DNA from: Pseudozobellia sp. WGM2
Lineage (GTDB): Bacteria; Bacteroidota; Bacteroidia; Flavobacteriales; Flavobacteriaceae
Direction of reading: 5' to 3'
DNA length: 64,000 bases
NCBI RefSeq assembly: GCF_017810075.1
Contig: NZ_JADNYK010000012.1
Location: 17,411 to 81,410 of the forward strand
A program made the position numbers and the translations under genes. Under the pieces are notes generated by a model. The model made no database searches, was not told the origin of the DNA, and worked only from the letters and a program-made list of their open reading frames with translations. Below are positions 18,166 to 26,541 of this stretch, in pieces; the first letter of the stretch is position 1; every line of letters starts with the position of its first letter.

Positions 18166-18196
18166 CAAATCTACAATCTGTTAATTAATCAGAAAA
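18166..18196 (-). promoter_or_regulatory. Candidate Bacteroidetes-type promoter of the small RNA
   Basis: On the minus strand TAGATTTG matches the TAnnTTTG -7 consensus exactly, with TTTT (one off TTTG) 19 bases upstream as a -33 element. Confidence 0.45.
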
Positions 18197-18311
18197 CCGT
18201 TGTGAAGAAAACTCGGCTTATGATTTAGTTAACAAAAAATTAAAGGTTTTTTTCAGTTCTTTGAATTCCTTTTATTCTAAGCACGATTGTAAGACCAAAC
18301 AAAAATCAGGC

Positions 18312-20801
18312 ATGCTAAAATCCATCATCTTCAAACTGACTTTATTCCTTTTTACTATTAATTTTACAACTGTAGAAGCTCAAATTTTCAAAAAGAGCAA
18401 GAGCGAAAAATCAGAGAAAAAAGGTGAGGACAAAGACGACAAAATAAAACCTTATAAAAAGGTCATTACTAAAGAAGCAAAGACCGATAAGGGCCTCTTT
18501 GATGTTCATGTTGTCGATGAAGATCATTTCTACGAAATACCAGATTCACTCTTCAACAAAGAAATGTTGATGGTAAGTAGAATCTCTAAAACTGCTACAG
18601 GCATCGGTTTTGGCGGAGGTAAAATAAACACTAAAGTGCTTCGGTGGGAGAAAAAACCGACCAAGGTTCTATTGCGCGTGGTAAGTTATAACGTCTATGC
18701 AGCTGATTCACTACCCGTGCATGAGGCTGTCGTCAATTCAAATTTTGAACCCGTGCTTCATGCTTTTGACATTAAAGCGTTTAAAAAAGATTCTCTGAAA
18801 CCGGCGACAGTTATTCAGGTCAATGATTTTCTTGAGAAAGATGTAATGGCCTTAGGTATGCCCGAGGGATATAGAGAACGCTATAAGGTATCTCGATTAG
18901 ATGAGGCCAGAAGCTATATTGAAAGTATAAAAAGTTACCCCTTGAACGTAGAGGCTCGCCATGTTAAAACCTATTTGGCAAAAAAACCACCGAGTAACGG
19001 AAGCCTAGGTTCAATATCGGTTGAAATCAATAACTCAATGGTGTTACTTCCTGAAACTCCCATGAAACGCCGATATTTTGACGAACGAGTCGGTTGGTTC
19101 ACAAGCGGACAAACAGATTACGGCCTCGATGTACAAGAAAGCAAGACGGTAAAATTTCTAGACCGATGGCGTTTAGAAGTTAAGGAAGAAGATAGAGAGA
19201 AATTCAAAAATGGAGAATTGGTCGAGCCCAAAAAACCGATAGTATATTATGTAGACCGAGCCACCCCTAAAAAATGGATTCCCTATATCAAGCAGGGTAT
19301 CGAAGATTGGCAAGTTGCTTTTGAAGAAGCTGGTTTTAAGAATGCCATTCTTGCGAAGGATCCCCCGACACCTGAAGAAGACCCCGAATGGTCACCGGAA
19401 GACGTACGTTATTCGGTGGTTCGCTATTTAGCATCCCCAATTCCCAATGCGAACGGCCCACATGTTAGTGACCCCCGAAGCGGTGAAATATTGGAGTCGG
19501 ATATTAACTGGTACCATAATGTAATGACCTTATTGCGTAACTGGTTTTTCGTTCAAACGGCTGCTATCAACCCTGAAGCCCAAAAATTAGCATTTAAAGA
19601 TGAGATCATGGGGCGACTGATTCGGTTCGTATCTGCTCATGAAGTGGGTCACACCCTAGGTTTACCCCATAATATGGGAAGCAGCGTTGCCTACCCGGTC
19701 GATTCATTACGTTCTGTATCTTTCACCAAAAAGTACGGTACGGCACCTTCTATAATGGATTATGCCCGTTTCAACTACGTAGCCCAACCCGAAGATGGTG
19801 ATGTTGCCCTAATGCCAGATATAGGCATCTATGACAAATATGCCATCAAGTGGGGATACCACCCTATTCTAGATAAATCTGCGAAAGAAGAAGAATCGGT
19901 ATTAGATGAATGGATTATGGAACATGCCGGTGATCCGCTTTATCGATTCGGTCATCAACAAGTTGGCGACATAGTAGACCCCAGTTCCCAAACCGAAGAT
20001 CTGGGCGATGACGCTATCAAAGCAAGCTCCTACGGTATCGAAAACTTAAAACGAATTGTACCCAACCTCATTCTATGGACCCAAGAAGAAGGAAAAACCT
20101 ATGAGGACCTAGAAAAACTATACGGTCAAGTAATTGCGCAATTCAACAGATACATGGGGCATGTTTCCAATAACATCGGTGGGGTATACGAGCTTCAAAA
20201 AACCTATGACCAAGAAGGTGCCGTATATATTCCTGTAGCAAAAGAACATCAAGAAAACTGTATGAGCTTCTTACAGCAAGAGCTTTTTAGTACTCCTGAG
20301 TGGTTGTTAGACCAGAATATCTTTAATAAGATTCAGTATTCTGGTTTTTTAGAACAGGTGCGAACCATGCAGGTACGTACCTTAGACAATATTCTAAGCC
20401 TAGGAAAATTGCAGCGAATACTAGAAAATGAGACCGCCAACGGTGCCGAAGCTTATCGACTGACCCAAATGATGGATGACCTTAGAACTGGAATCTGGTC
20501 TGAACTCAATACAGGAAAAACTATAGATACCTATAGGCGTAACCTACAAAAAGCGCACGTTGATCGATTGGCCTATTTAATGACCGCCGAAAATCAGAAA
20601 AAGCAGCCGGCCTATGACGGTTATCAAAAATCAACGGTCGTAAATACAAGTCAATCTGATATTCGGTCGATAGCAAGAGCTGAATTGGTAATCCTACAGC
20701 GAATGGTAAAAAATGCTATCAATAGAACTTCAGATAGCATGAGCAAGTATCATTTGCAAGATGTTGAGAAACGCATAGATTTAATCTTGAATCCAAATTA
20801 A
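18312..20801 (+). CDS. Zinc-dependent metalloprotease (DUF5117/DUF5118-type gluzincin-like)
   Basis: An 829-residue exported metalloprotease. I start it at ATG 18312, which gives a signal peptide ending TTVEAQ (about residue 24); the frame is open 51 bases further upstream without a better start. The mature N-terminus is highly charged (KSEKSEKKGEDKDDK). The central part carries the zinc motif HEVGHTLGLPHN and a following SIMDYARFNYVAQPEDG methionine-turn-like block, which points to a metzincin-like site. Flanking regions match the DUF5117/DUF5118 arrangement of large Bacteroidetes proteases. It likely acts in the periplasm or at the outer membrane. It stands alone as a transcription unit, divergent from the small-RNA candidate. 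Confidence 0.9.
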   Translation: MLKSIIFKLTLFLFTINFTTVEAQIFKKSKSEKSEKKGEDKDDKIKPYKKVITKEAKTDKGLFDVHVVDEDHFYEIPDSLFNKEMLMVSRISKTATGIGFGGGKINTKVLRWEKKPTKVLLRVVSYNVYAADSLPVHEAVVNSNFEPVLHAFDIKAFKKDSLKPATVIQVNDFLEKDVMALGMPEGYRERYKVSRLDEARSYIESIKSYPLNVEARHVKTYLAKKPPSNGSLGSISVEINNSMVLLPETPMKRRYFDERVGWFTSGQTDYGLDVQESKTVKFLDRWRLEVKEEDREKFKNGELVEPKKPIVYYVDRATPKKWIPYIKQGIEDWQVAFEEAGFKNAILAKDPPTPEEDPEWSPEDVRYSVVRYLASPIPNANGPHVSDPRSGEILESDINWYHNVMTLLRNWFFVQTAAINPEAQKLAFKDEIMGRLIRFVSAHEVGHTLGLPHNMGSSVAYPVDSLRSVSFTKKYGTAPSIMDYARFNYVAQPEDGDVALMPDIGIYDKYAIKWGYHPILDKSAKEEESVLDEWIMEHAGDPLYRFGHQQVGDIVDPSSQTEDLGDDAIKASSYGIENLKRIVPNLILWTQEEGKTYEDLEKLYGQVIAQFNRYMGHVSNNIGGVYELQKTYDQEGAVYIPVAKEHQENCMSFLQQELFSTPEWLLDQNIFNKIQYSGFLEQVRTMQVRTLDNILSLGKLQRILENETANGAEAYRLTQMMDDLRTGIWSELNTGKTIDTYRRNLQKAHVDRLAYLMTAENQKKQPAYDGYQKSTVVNTSQSDIRSIARAELVILQRMVKNAINRTSDSMSKYHLQDVEKRIDLILNPN

Positions 20802-21055
20802 GGATGTATAATAGGCAGATGTATGTCTTAGACGCTATATGCTCATAGATATAACGTACGCCTATAAAACTAGGCCTCATACTAATATCCGGTTATGTTC
20901 GTTCATCGATGAAATACAAAATCAATCGGTGTAAGAAATACCCTAACAACATTTTAGTGGTGTTTGACCACACAAAGTACGTCTTACGCAACAACTCGCG
21001 TTTTTGAGCTTAAGTTTTATATACTTTAGTACCAGAAATCAAAAACACACGTCCC

Positions 21056-21208
21056 ATGTCTGAAAGATTTAAAAGTTCAATATACTTAGCCGCATTTATT
21101 CTTGCATCGATTATTTATTATAACGAAACCAACACTGAAGCACCCCAAGCTTCTGAAATGGCATCTGCGGATGTGGAACAAATTTCAAATGTTGAGGCGA
21201 TAGATTAA
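21056..21208 (+). CDS. 50-residue single-span membrane peptide, unknown
   Basis: A 50-residue frame starting ATG at 21056. It has a short basic N-terminus (MSERFKSS), one hydrophobic segment (IYLAAFILASIIYY) and an acidic, Ser/Ala-rich tail (EAPQASEMASADVEQ). I do not recognise it. Support for a real gene comes from the strong terminator 30 bases after the stop and the lack of any other gene in the 570-base gap. It could be a small membrane protein anchored with its tail outside. Confidence 0.6.
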   Translation: MSERFKSSIYLAAFILASIIYYNETNTEAPQASEMASADVEQISNVEAID

Positions 21209-21238
21209 CAATATTAAATTCGAACAAACCTACTTATT

Positions 21239-21264
21239 AGGGTGTGATTTCACACCCTTTTTTT
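21239..21264 (+). terminator. Rho-independent terminator of the 50-residue gene
   Basis: Nine-base-pair stem AGGGTGTGA / TCACACCCT with a 2-base loop and a following run of seven T. Confidence 0.9.
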
Positions 21265-21375
21265 GTGCCCGAAAATGAAATCATAGGCTGTTAAAAAATA
21301 TATAATTTAAAATAGCCCATTAAACCAAAGAGATATTGAACGGTCATATAGGTGTTAATTTATAAAAATAGAAAA

Positions 21376-21825
21376 ATGAAGAAAGTTATTGTAATACTAC
21401 TATGTATGGTTGGCGTAACCGCCATGGCTCAAAAAGGTGATAACCCAGAAAGAGGTCACATGAAAGAACTTAGTCCTGAACAGGCCGCAACGTTACAGAC
21501 CAAAAAGCTCACATTGGCACTTGACCTTGACAAAAATCAGCAATCTAAAGTTATGGCCCTTAATTTGGAGCATGCCAAAATGAGAAAAGCCAAAATGGAA
21601 GAGCGAAAAGCTGCAAAAGAAAAAGGTGAGGTGAAAAAACCGACAGCTGATGAACGCTATGCTATGCAAAATGAAAAATTGGACCAGATGATAGCTCACA
21701 AAGCCGAGATGAAAAATGTGCTTTCCGAAGAGCAGTATCAAAAATGGCAAAAAATGAACATGCATAAAAAGAAAAAATCAGGTAAAAGACGTGATAAAAG
21801 AAAAGAACGTCACTCAAGAAAGTAA
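21376..21825 (+). CDS. Lys-rich periplasmic protein, Spy/DUF4890-like
   Basis: A 149-residue exported protein starting at ATG 21376 (MKKVIV), with a signal peptide ending AMAQ. The mature protein is helical and charged with two LSPEQ/LSEEQYQKW-type motifs (LSPEQAATLQTKKL, LDLDKNQQSKV, VLSEEQYQKWQKM), the pattern of Spy/CpxP-like and DUF4890 proteins. It ends in a very basic tail of Lys and Arg. Such proteins are often periplasmic chaperones or metal/stress responders, but the family is loosely defined. A terminator follows directly. Confidence 0.8.
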   Translation: MKKVIVILLCMVGVTAMAQKGDNPERGHMKELSPEQAATLQTKKLTLALDLDKNQQSKVMALNLEHAKMRKAKMEERKAAKEKGEVKKPTADERYAMQNEKLDQMIAHKAEMKNVLSEEQYQKWQKMNMHKKKKSGKRRDKRKERHSRK

Positions 21826-21847
21826 TTCTATTTAACTGCAGAATATA

Positions 21848-21878
21848 AAAAGCCACTCAATTTAGAGTGGCTTTTTTT
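21848..21878 (+). terminator. Rho-independent terminator of the Spy-like gene
   Basis: Eleven-base-pair stem AAAAGCCACTC / GAGTGGCTTTT with a 6-base loop and a T run. Confidence 0.92.
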
Positions 21879-21979
21879 ATGAAAACTTTACAGCATGCAT
21901 TAGGTGGAACGAGTGTTTAAAATCTCAATTTGAGTATCTTCGAAACATTGGTTCTATCCAAACATTATCTTATACTGAA

Positions 21980-22852
21980 ATGGATTTATTGAAAAAATTA
22001 GGTTACCCGAAAAACACTAAACTTCTCATTATTCATGCCGACGATGCGGGGCTATCGCACTCAGAGAACAGGGCGACAATTAAAACCCTAGAAGACGGTT
22101 TTGTGAATTCGTATAGTATTATGGTACCTTGCCCATGGTATTATGAAATGGCCCTTTATGCAAAAAATAACCCCCAATACGATTACGGAATTCATTTAAC
22201 CCTTACCTGTGAATGGGAAAACTACAAATTCGGACCAGTGTTACCTGTATCCCAAGTGCCCAGTCTTGTTGATGAAAATGGTCACTTTTATAAATCGCGG
22301 GAGAAACTTAGACAAAATGCTTCTGCAGCAGATATTGCTAAAGAACTTGAGGCACAAATAAAAAAAGCACTTGAATTCGGACTTGAACCGACCCATCTAG
22401 ATTCGCATATGTACAGCGTGGGGGCTCACCCTGAATTCTTCAAAATCTATAAAAATCTAGGTGAACAATTTAATTTACCTGTTTTTCTCAACAAACAATT
22501 GTTGCAAATGGTAGGTCTAGACCCCAAGACGAACCTGAGTGATAGTGATTACACCATAGACCATACTTACTTTGGTGAATTTAAATATTTTGAGAATGGA
22601 GAACTGTACGATTATTATAAGAAGTCTATTGAAAATATGGGGTATGGGGTTAATTTAATTTTAATTCACCCGGCCTTTAATGACGATGAAATGAAAGGCG
22701 TAACCATTAACCATCCAAATTTTGGCTCAGAGTGGCGTCAAATTGACCTTGATTTTTTCACAACCGAAAAAAGCCGTGCGTTATTAAAGAAAAATGACAT
22801 AAAGTTGATTACCTGGAAAGAAATCAAATACTTAATTCAAAACAACACTTAA
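21980..22852 (+). CDS. YdjC/ChbG-family carbohydrate deacetylase
   Basis: A 290-residue YdjC/ChbG-family protein, a metal-dependent deacetylase acting on N-acetylated mono- or oligosaccharides. The family metal site is visible: Asp21-Asp22 in [14 protein letters not shown], His in [10 protein letters not shown], and the HPAFND block near the C-terminus. There is no signal peptide, so it should act in the cytoplasm. It stands alone, with a terminator upstream and a separate lipoprotein gene downstream, so the sugar is not revealed by neighbours. Confidence 0.9.
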   Translation: MDLLKKLGYPKNTKLLIIHADDAGLSHSENRATIKTLEDGFVNSYSIMVPCPWYYEMALYAKNNPQYDYGIHLTLTCEWENYKFGPVLPVSQVPSLVDENGHFYKSREKLRQNASAADIAKELEAQIKKALEFGLEPTHLDSHMYSVGAHPEFFKIYKNLGEQFNLPVFLNKQLLQMVGLDPKTNLSDSDYTIDHTYFGEFKYFENGELYDYYKKSIENMGYGVNLILIHPAFNDDEMKGVTINHPNFGSEWRQIDLDFFTTEKSRALLKKNDIKLITWKEIKYLIQNNT

Positions 22853-22973
22853 ATTCCGATAAACTTTCTTCTAATGGTATGTAGTTACTAAGATAGTTCT
22901 AACATGGCATGTTTGTTGTTTTTCCCATTCCATGTTCAATAAAATGATAAATCACAACTATAAATTTATTCAA

Positions 22974-23393
22974 ATGAAGATTAAATATATAATTCTAATA
23001 ATACCCATTATTTTGTTCTCATGTAAATCTCAAAACAAAATACCCAATATAGATTTTTATAACGCTACATGGGAGCTTGAGTATATATCGGGCCCTCGTA
23101 TTGCCTTTCATGCACTTTATCCGAATAAAAAACCTATTATAAACTTCAATTCAGAAAATAATACAGTAGTAGGCAATAGCAGTTGTAACGGGTACTCGGC
23201 GCCTTTTAACCTCAATGGTAATGCCATCTCTTTTGGCGAACCTGGCCCTTCGACCTTGATGTATTGCGGTGAAGGCGAAAAAGTATTTTTGAACATGATG
23301 AAAAAAATCAATGCCTATGGTTTTGATGAAGAAGGTAAATTACAACTGCTTATGAACGAAATACCCGTAATGCGTTTTAAAAAAGCCAACTAG
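22974..23393 (+). CDS. META-domain (HslJ-like) lipoprotein
   Basis: A 139-residue lipoprotein with a META domain. The start is placed at ATG 22974 (MKIKYI), giving a short signal peptide with lipobox FSC at about residue 17; an ATG 42 bases upstream lacks a signal-like beginning. Family features are TWELEYISG, PIINFNSENNTVVGNSSCNGYSAPF and LMYCGEGEKVFLNMM. META/HslJ domain proteins sit in the envelope and are linked to stress or drug tolerance, but the exact role is unknown. Confidence 0.85.
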   Translation: MKIKYIILIIPIILFSCKSQNKIPNIDFYNATWELEYISGPRIAFHALYPNKKPIINFNSENNTVVGNSSCNGYSAPFNLNGNAISFGEPGPSTLMYCGEGEKVFLNMMKKINAYGFDEEGKLQLLMNEIPVMRFKKAN

Positions 23394-23717
23394 TTTTAAT
23401 ATGCCATAGATTTTGAAGAAGAAACCCACCCTCTGAAATAGAAATAAAATAATACGAGCTAAAGCAAGCAGTCTTTCATAGCTTAGCCATCTTGATTAAA
23501 ACGAATCTATCTTATAAAAAAATCACTATTTAGTTTCTTGCGGACCTCAAAAACAAGTTCGCCCAAGAGGCCATAAATACCCTGACCAAAGAGAACGCTT
23601 ATAATTGGTGGAATAAAATAGATAGGCAGTTCAACCTTGAATCTTTACCACGTATAACATTGAATAGAGAGCTGAAAAGTTAATTAAAAAACACAAATTT
23701 GGATGCTATATTATTTA
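23394..23717. other. Intergenic region with a degraded-looking coding remnant
   Basis: About 320 bases between the META lipoprotein and the arsenic operator. The first 140 bases show nothing. The middle holds the possible gene fragment listed separately. Confidence 0.4.
23534..23683 (+). pseudogene. Possible C-terminal gene remnant
   Basis: A 49-codon stretch open from a TAG at 23531 to TAA at 23681, with no start codon at its head. The translation is protein-like (ADLKNKFAQEAINTL, then NAYNWWNKIDRQFNLESL) and contrasts with the AT-rich DNA around it. It may be the surviving 3' end of a gene lost next to the arsenic island. The parent family is not recognised. Confidence 0.35.
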
Positions 23718-23729
23718 ATCGTAATATTG
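23698..23729 (+). promoter_or_regulatory. arsR promoter
   Basis: TTTG at 23698-23701 is spaced 20 bases from TAATATTG at 23722-23729, one mismatch from the TAnnTTTG core. The -7 element lies inside the dyad operator. Confidence 0.5.
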
Positions 23730-23741
23730 CAATGTAATAAT
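23718..23741 (+). promoter_or_regulatory. Arsenic operator copy 1 (ArsR-type dyad)
   Basis: A 24-base imperfect dyad centred on TTGCAA. The left half ATCGTAATATTG fits the symmetric consensus exactly; the right half (CAATGTAATAAT) is degenerate. It is 7 bases upstream of the arsR start and overlaps the -7 element, the expected place for autorepression. A second copy lies at 24099-24122. Confidence 0.65.
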
Positions 23742-23748
23742 TAAAGAG

Positions 23749-24081
23749 ATGGGATTAGCCAAAACTGAAATGTTCACTGATGAACAAAACGAAATAGCAT
23801 TGTTCGCCAAGGTTTTCGGGCATCCGGCCCGGGTGGCAATTCTACAATATTTGTTCAAACTCAAAACCTGTTTCTGTGGAGATTTGGTCAGCGAAATTGG
23901 CTTGGCCCAACCCACAATATCCCAACATCTAAAAGAACTTAAACATTTGGGCCTTATAAAAGGTAATGTTGAAGGTACCAGTGTATGTTATTGTATAGCT
24001 GTAGAGAATTGGAGTAGTATGAAGGAAACGATGTTAGAATTTTTAAATCAAGACATTACGAGCAATCAGAACTGTTGTTAA
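23749..24081 (+). CDS. arsR: ArsR-family arsenic-responsive repressor
   Basis: A 110-residue winged-helix repressor of the ArsR/SmtB family. The recognition region LAQPTISQHLKELKHLGLIKGNVEG is typical. An arsenic-type thiol motif CFC (Cys41, Cys43) sits at the start of the helix before the recognition helix, as in the CxC site of classical ArsR. An extra Cys pair ends the protein (NQNCC). It is the first gene of the arsenic cluster and should repress arsR and the three genes downstream from the two dyads; arsenite binding releases it. Confidence 0.9.
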   Translation: MGLAKTEMFTDEQNEIALFAKVFGHPARVAILQYLFKLKTCFCGDLVSEIGLAQPTISQHLKELKHLGLIKGNVEGTSVCYCIAVENWSSMKETMLEFLNQDITSNQNCC

Positions 24082-24098
24082 AAAATTTGGTTCCATTA

Positions 24099-24122
24099 AT
24101 CGTAAAATTGCAATATTAAGAT
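24099..24122 (+). promoter_or_regulatory. Arsenic operator copy 2 (ArsR-type dyad)
   Basis: A second copy of the 24-base dyad, left half ATCGTAAAATTG and right half CAATATTAAGAT, each one base from the symmetric consensus. It lies between arsR and the DUF6428 gene, 20 bases before the latter's start, suggesting a second regulated promoter inside the cluster. Confidence 0.65.
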
Positions 24123-24142
24123 TAAATAAAACGAAGACTACT

Positions 24143-24607
24143 ATGAATTTATCTGAAATTAAAGAAACCCTTAAGCAGCTAGAAAAAATTGCCTTTAAAT
24201 TACCGAACGGTGAATTGGTTCCCCGACATTTTCATGTAACCGAGGTAGGTAAAGTAACCAAAAACTTTATTGACTGCGGAGGTACGGTCAGAAACGAAGA
24301 GGTCGTTAATTTTCAATTATGGAATGCCAACGATTACGATCATAGACTTCATCCCGAAAAATTAGTAGATATTATAGAATTGTCTCAAAACAAATTAAAC
24401 ATTGGCGACTTAGAGATAGAGGTAGAATACCAAGGTCGTACCATTGAAAAATTCGGGTTGGATTTTGACGGCACAAACTTTCTTTTGACCACCAAGCAAA
24501 CCGACTGCTTGGCAAAAGAAAACTGTGGCATTCCCGAACAACCTGAGTTGAAAGTTATCGAAACACAGGCTGCCAATACTTGTACTCCAGGCAGTGGATG
24601 CTGCTAA
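24143..24607 (+). CDS. DUF6428-like arsenic-cluster protein with Cys tail
   Basis: A 154-residue protein of the DUF6428 type found in Bacteroidetes arsenic clusters (assignment from remembered family context). Visible blocks are LPNGELVPRHFHVTEVGKVTKNFIDCGG, FQLWNANDYDHRLHPEKL and IEVEYQGRTIEKFGLDF. The C-terminus is rich in Cys (DCLAKENCG and CTPGSGCC), suggesting thiol binding of arsenite or a metal. It has its own operator upstream and is followed after 20 bases by the arsenate reductase gene. Biochemical role unknown; a metallochaperone or arsenic sensor is possible. Confidence 0.75.
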   Translation: MNLSEIKETLKQLEKIAFKLPNGELVPRHFHVTEVGKVTKNFIDCGGTVRNEEVVNFQLWNANDYDHRLHPEKLVDIIELSQNKLNIGDLEIEVEYQGRTIEKFGLDFDGTNFLLTTKQTDCLAKENCGIPEQPELKVIETQAANTCTPGSGCC

Positions 24608-24627
24608 TCAATAATACAATTATTTAG

Positions 24628-25245
24628 ATGTCATTATATCAAAATATAGAGAACACCATTTCAGCTTTGAACGTTGAAACCATCTCTGAAGAACGTAAAA
24701 AAACACTACAACCGCTTGTTGAATTCATTCAACAAAAAGTAGACACGAAAGAAGATATTCGCATTAATTTCATCTGTACCCACAACTCTCGCAGAAGTCA
24801 TCTATCACAAATTTGGGCACAGACTTTAGCCTATCACTTCGATGTTCGAAATGTTTTTTGCTATTCTGGTGGAACTGAAAGTACAGCTCTTTTTCCTATG
24901 GTAGCCAAAACGCTTGCGAATACCGGTTTTGAGGTTTCTAAAATTTCAGAAACCGAAAATCCTATTTATAGCATTAAATATTCAGAGAATGAACATCCTG
25001 TTATAGGTTTTTCAAAAAAATTGGATAGTGAATTCAATCCTACTTCTCAATTTGCAGCTATTATGACTTGTTCGCAGGCCGATGGTGGCTGTCCATTTAT
25101 TGCAGGGGCAGAAAAGCGAATTCCAATAACATTTGAAGACCCTAAGGCTTTCGACAACACTCCCCAACAGGCTGAGAAGTATGAAGAACGAAGTATTCAA
25201 ATTGCTACGGAGTTGTTTTATGTATTCTCTCAAATTCAATCGTAA
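24628..25245 (+). CDS. Arsenate reductase-like low-molecular-weight phosphatase-fold protein
   Basis: A 205-residue protein of the ArsC/LMW protein tyrosine phosphatase fold, expected to reduce arsenate to arsenite. The catalytic loop is [10 protein letters not shown], with Cys50 and Arg56 in CX5R spacing. A second conserved block [13 protein letters not shown] supplies further Cys residues that could act as resolving thiols, and DPKAFDN carries the usual acid region. It is longer than thioredoxin-dependent ArsC (about 130-140 residues) because of a 40-residue N-terminal helix region. It is followed after 2 bases by acr3, supporting coupled reduction and export. Confidence 0.88.
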   Translation: MSLYQNIENTISALNVETISEERKKTLQPLVEFIQQKVDTKEDIRINFICTHNSRRSHLSQIWAQTLAYHFDVRNVFCYSGGTESTALFPMVAKTLANTGFEVSKISETENPIYSIKYSENEHPVIGFSKKLDSEFNPTSQFAAIMTCSQADGGCPFIAGAEKRIPITFEDPKAFDNTPQQAEKYEERSIQIATELFYVFSQIQS

Positions 25246-25247
25246 CT

Positions 25248-26294
25248 ATGGCTGAAAAAAAATTGAGTTTTCTCGATAGAAATCTAACTTTATGGATATT
25301 TTTCGCCATGGCTGTTGGTGTTGGTATCGGGTATTTTTCTCCAACGTTTCCCGAATTTATTAATTCATTTAGTAGTGGATCGACGAATATACCTATAGCC
25401 ATAGGGCTGATATTAATGATGTACCCGCCATTGGCTAAGGTGAATTACGCCTTACTTCCTAAAGTTTTTCGGAACACCAAAATCTTATCCATTTCCTTAT
25501 TGCTAAATTGGATTATAGGGCCAGTACTCATGTTTCTTTTGGCCATCACTTTTCTTAGGGATTACCCGGAATATATGGTCGGTCTAATCTTAATAGGTTT
25601 GGCCCGTTGCATAGCCATGGTCTTGGTGTGGAACGACCTTGCTGAAGGCAGTAGTGAATATGGTGCAGGTCTGGTGGCCTTGAACAGCATTTTTCAAGTA
25701 TTTGCCTATAGCTTTTATGCCTACATTTTTATTACCGTACTTCCACCTTATTTTGGGTTCGAAGGAGCTATTGTTGACATTTCCATAGGAACAATTGCCG
25801 AAAGTGTGGCCATCTATCTAGGTTTACCTTTTCTACTGGGCATTCTAAGTAGGTTAATTTTGGTCAAGCTTAAAGGTGAAGAATGGTACACGACTAAATT
25901 TATTCCTGCGGTTTCACCTATGACCCTTATAGCCTTGCTTTTCACTATTGTAATCATGTTCTCGCTCAAAGGGGAGCTTATTGTTCAGATTCCTCTTGAT
26001 GTTTTGATCATAGCAGTTCCACTATTGATTTATTTTACGTTAATGTTCATCATTGGGTTCTTTGTTACCAAGGCTACAGGCACCGAGTATGATAAAACAG
26101 CGTCAGTTGCATTTACCGCGGCAGGCAACAATTTTGAACTCGCAATTGCAGTAGCCATAGCTGTTTTCGGGCTTAATTCAGGTCAGGCCTTTGCCGGTGT
26201 AATAGGTCCGTTAGTAGAAGTTCCAGCGCTTATTCTTTTGGTAAAGGTTTCATTCTGGTTGCGAAAAAAATATTATAAAAATGTGATAGTATAA
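25248..26294 (+). CDS. acr3: Arsenite efflux transporter, ACR3 family
   Basis: A 348-residue inner-membrane arsenite exporter of the ACR3 family (BART superfamily) with about ten hydrophobic segments. The key family Cys is present in [15 protein letters not shown] (Cys121), as is the conserved Glu in [18 protein letters not shown]. It is at the usual family length. It is the last gene of the arsenic cluster, 2 bases after the reductase gene, and is followed by a terminator. Confidence 0.94.
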   Translation: MAEKKLSFLDRNLTLWIFFAMAVGVGIGYFSPTFPEFINSFSSGSTNIPIAIGLILMMYPPLAKVNYALLPKVFRNTKILSISLLLNWIIGPVLMFLLAITFLRDYPEYMVGLILIGLARCIAMVLVWNDLAEGSSEYGAGLVALNSIFQVFAYSFYAYIFITVLPPYFGFEGAIVDISIGTIAESVAIYLGLPFLLGILSRLILVKLKGEEWYTTKFIPAVSPMTLIALLFTIVIMFSLKGELIVQIPLDVLIIAVPLLIYFTLMFIIGFFVTKATGTEYDKTASVAFTAAGNNFELAIAVAIAVFGLNSGQAFAGVIGPLVEVPALILLVKVSFWLRKKYYKNVIV

Positions 26295-26317
26295 TTCATT
26301 TTATGGAGAACAGAATT

Positions 26318-26346
26318 GGGCAGGTCGTAAAGATCTGCCCTTTTTT
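26318..26346 (+). terminator. Terminator of the arsenic operon
   Basis: A GGGCAG / CTGCCC stem with an inner TC/GA extension and a following run of T, 24 bases after the acr3 stop. Confidence 0.88.
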
Positions 26347-26541
26347 ATTTTGAAAATCTTAACCCAAGTCAACTTAAAGGCCACATACTAATAGTATGGT
26401 TGGGCACAAGCTCGACCGGACTGAAAATATTTTATACCAAAACTTTAACTACAATCCCTTATCTTTAGTTGTTACTTAACACACTGAGGTTCTGCATAAT
26501 TACCATGCTACCTTGTACTCAACCACTAAACTAAAGGGAAA

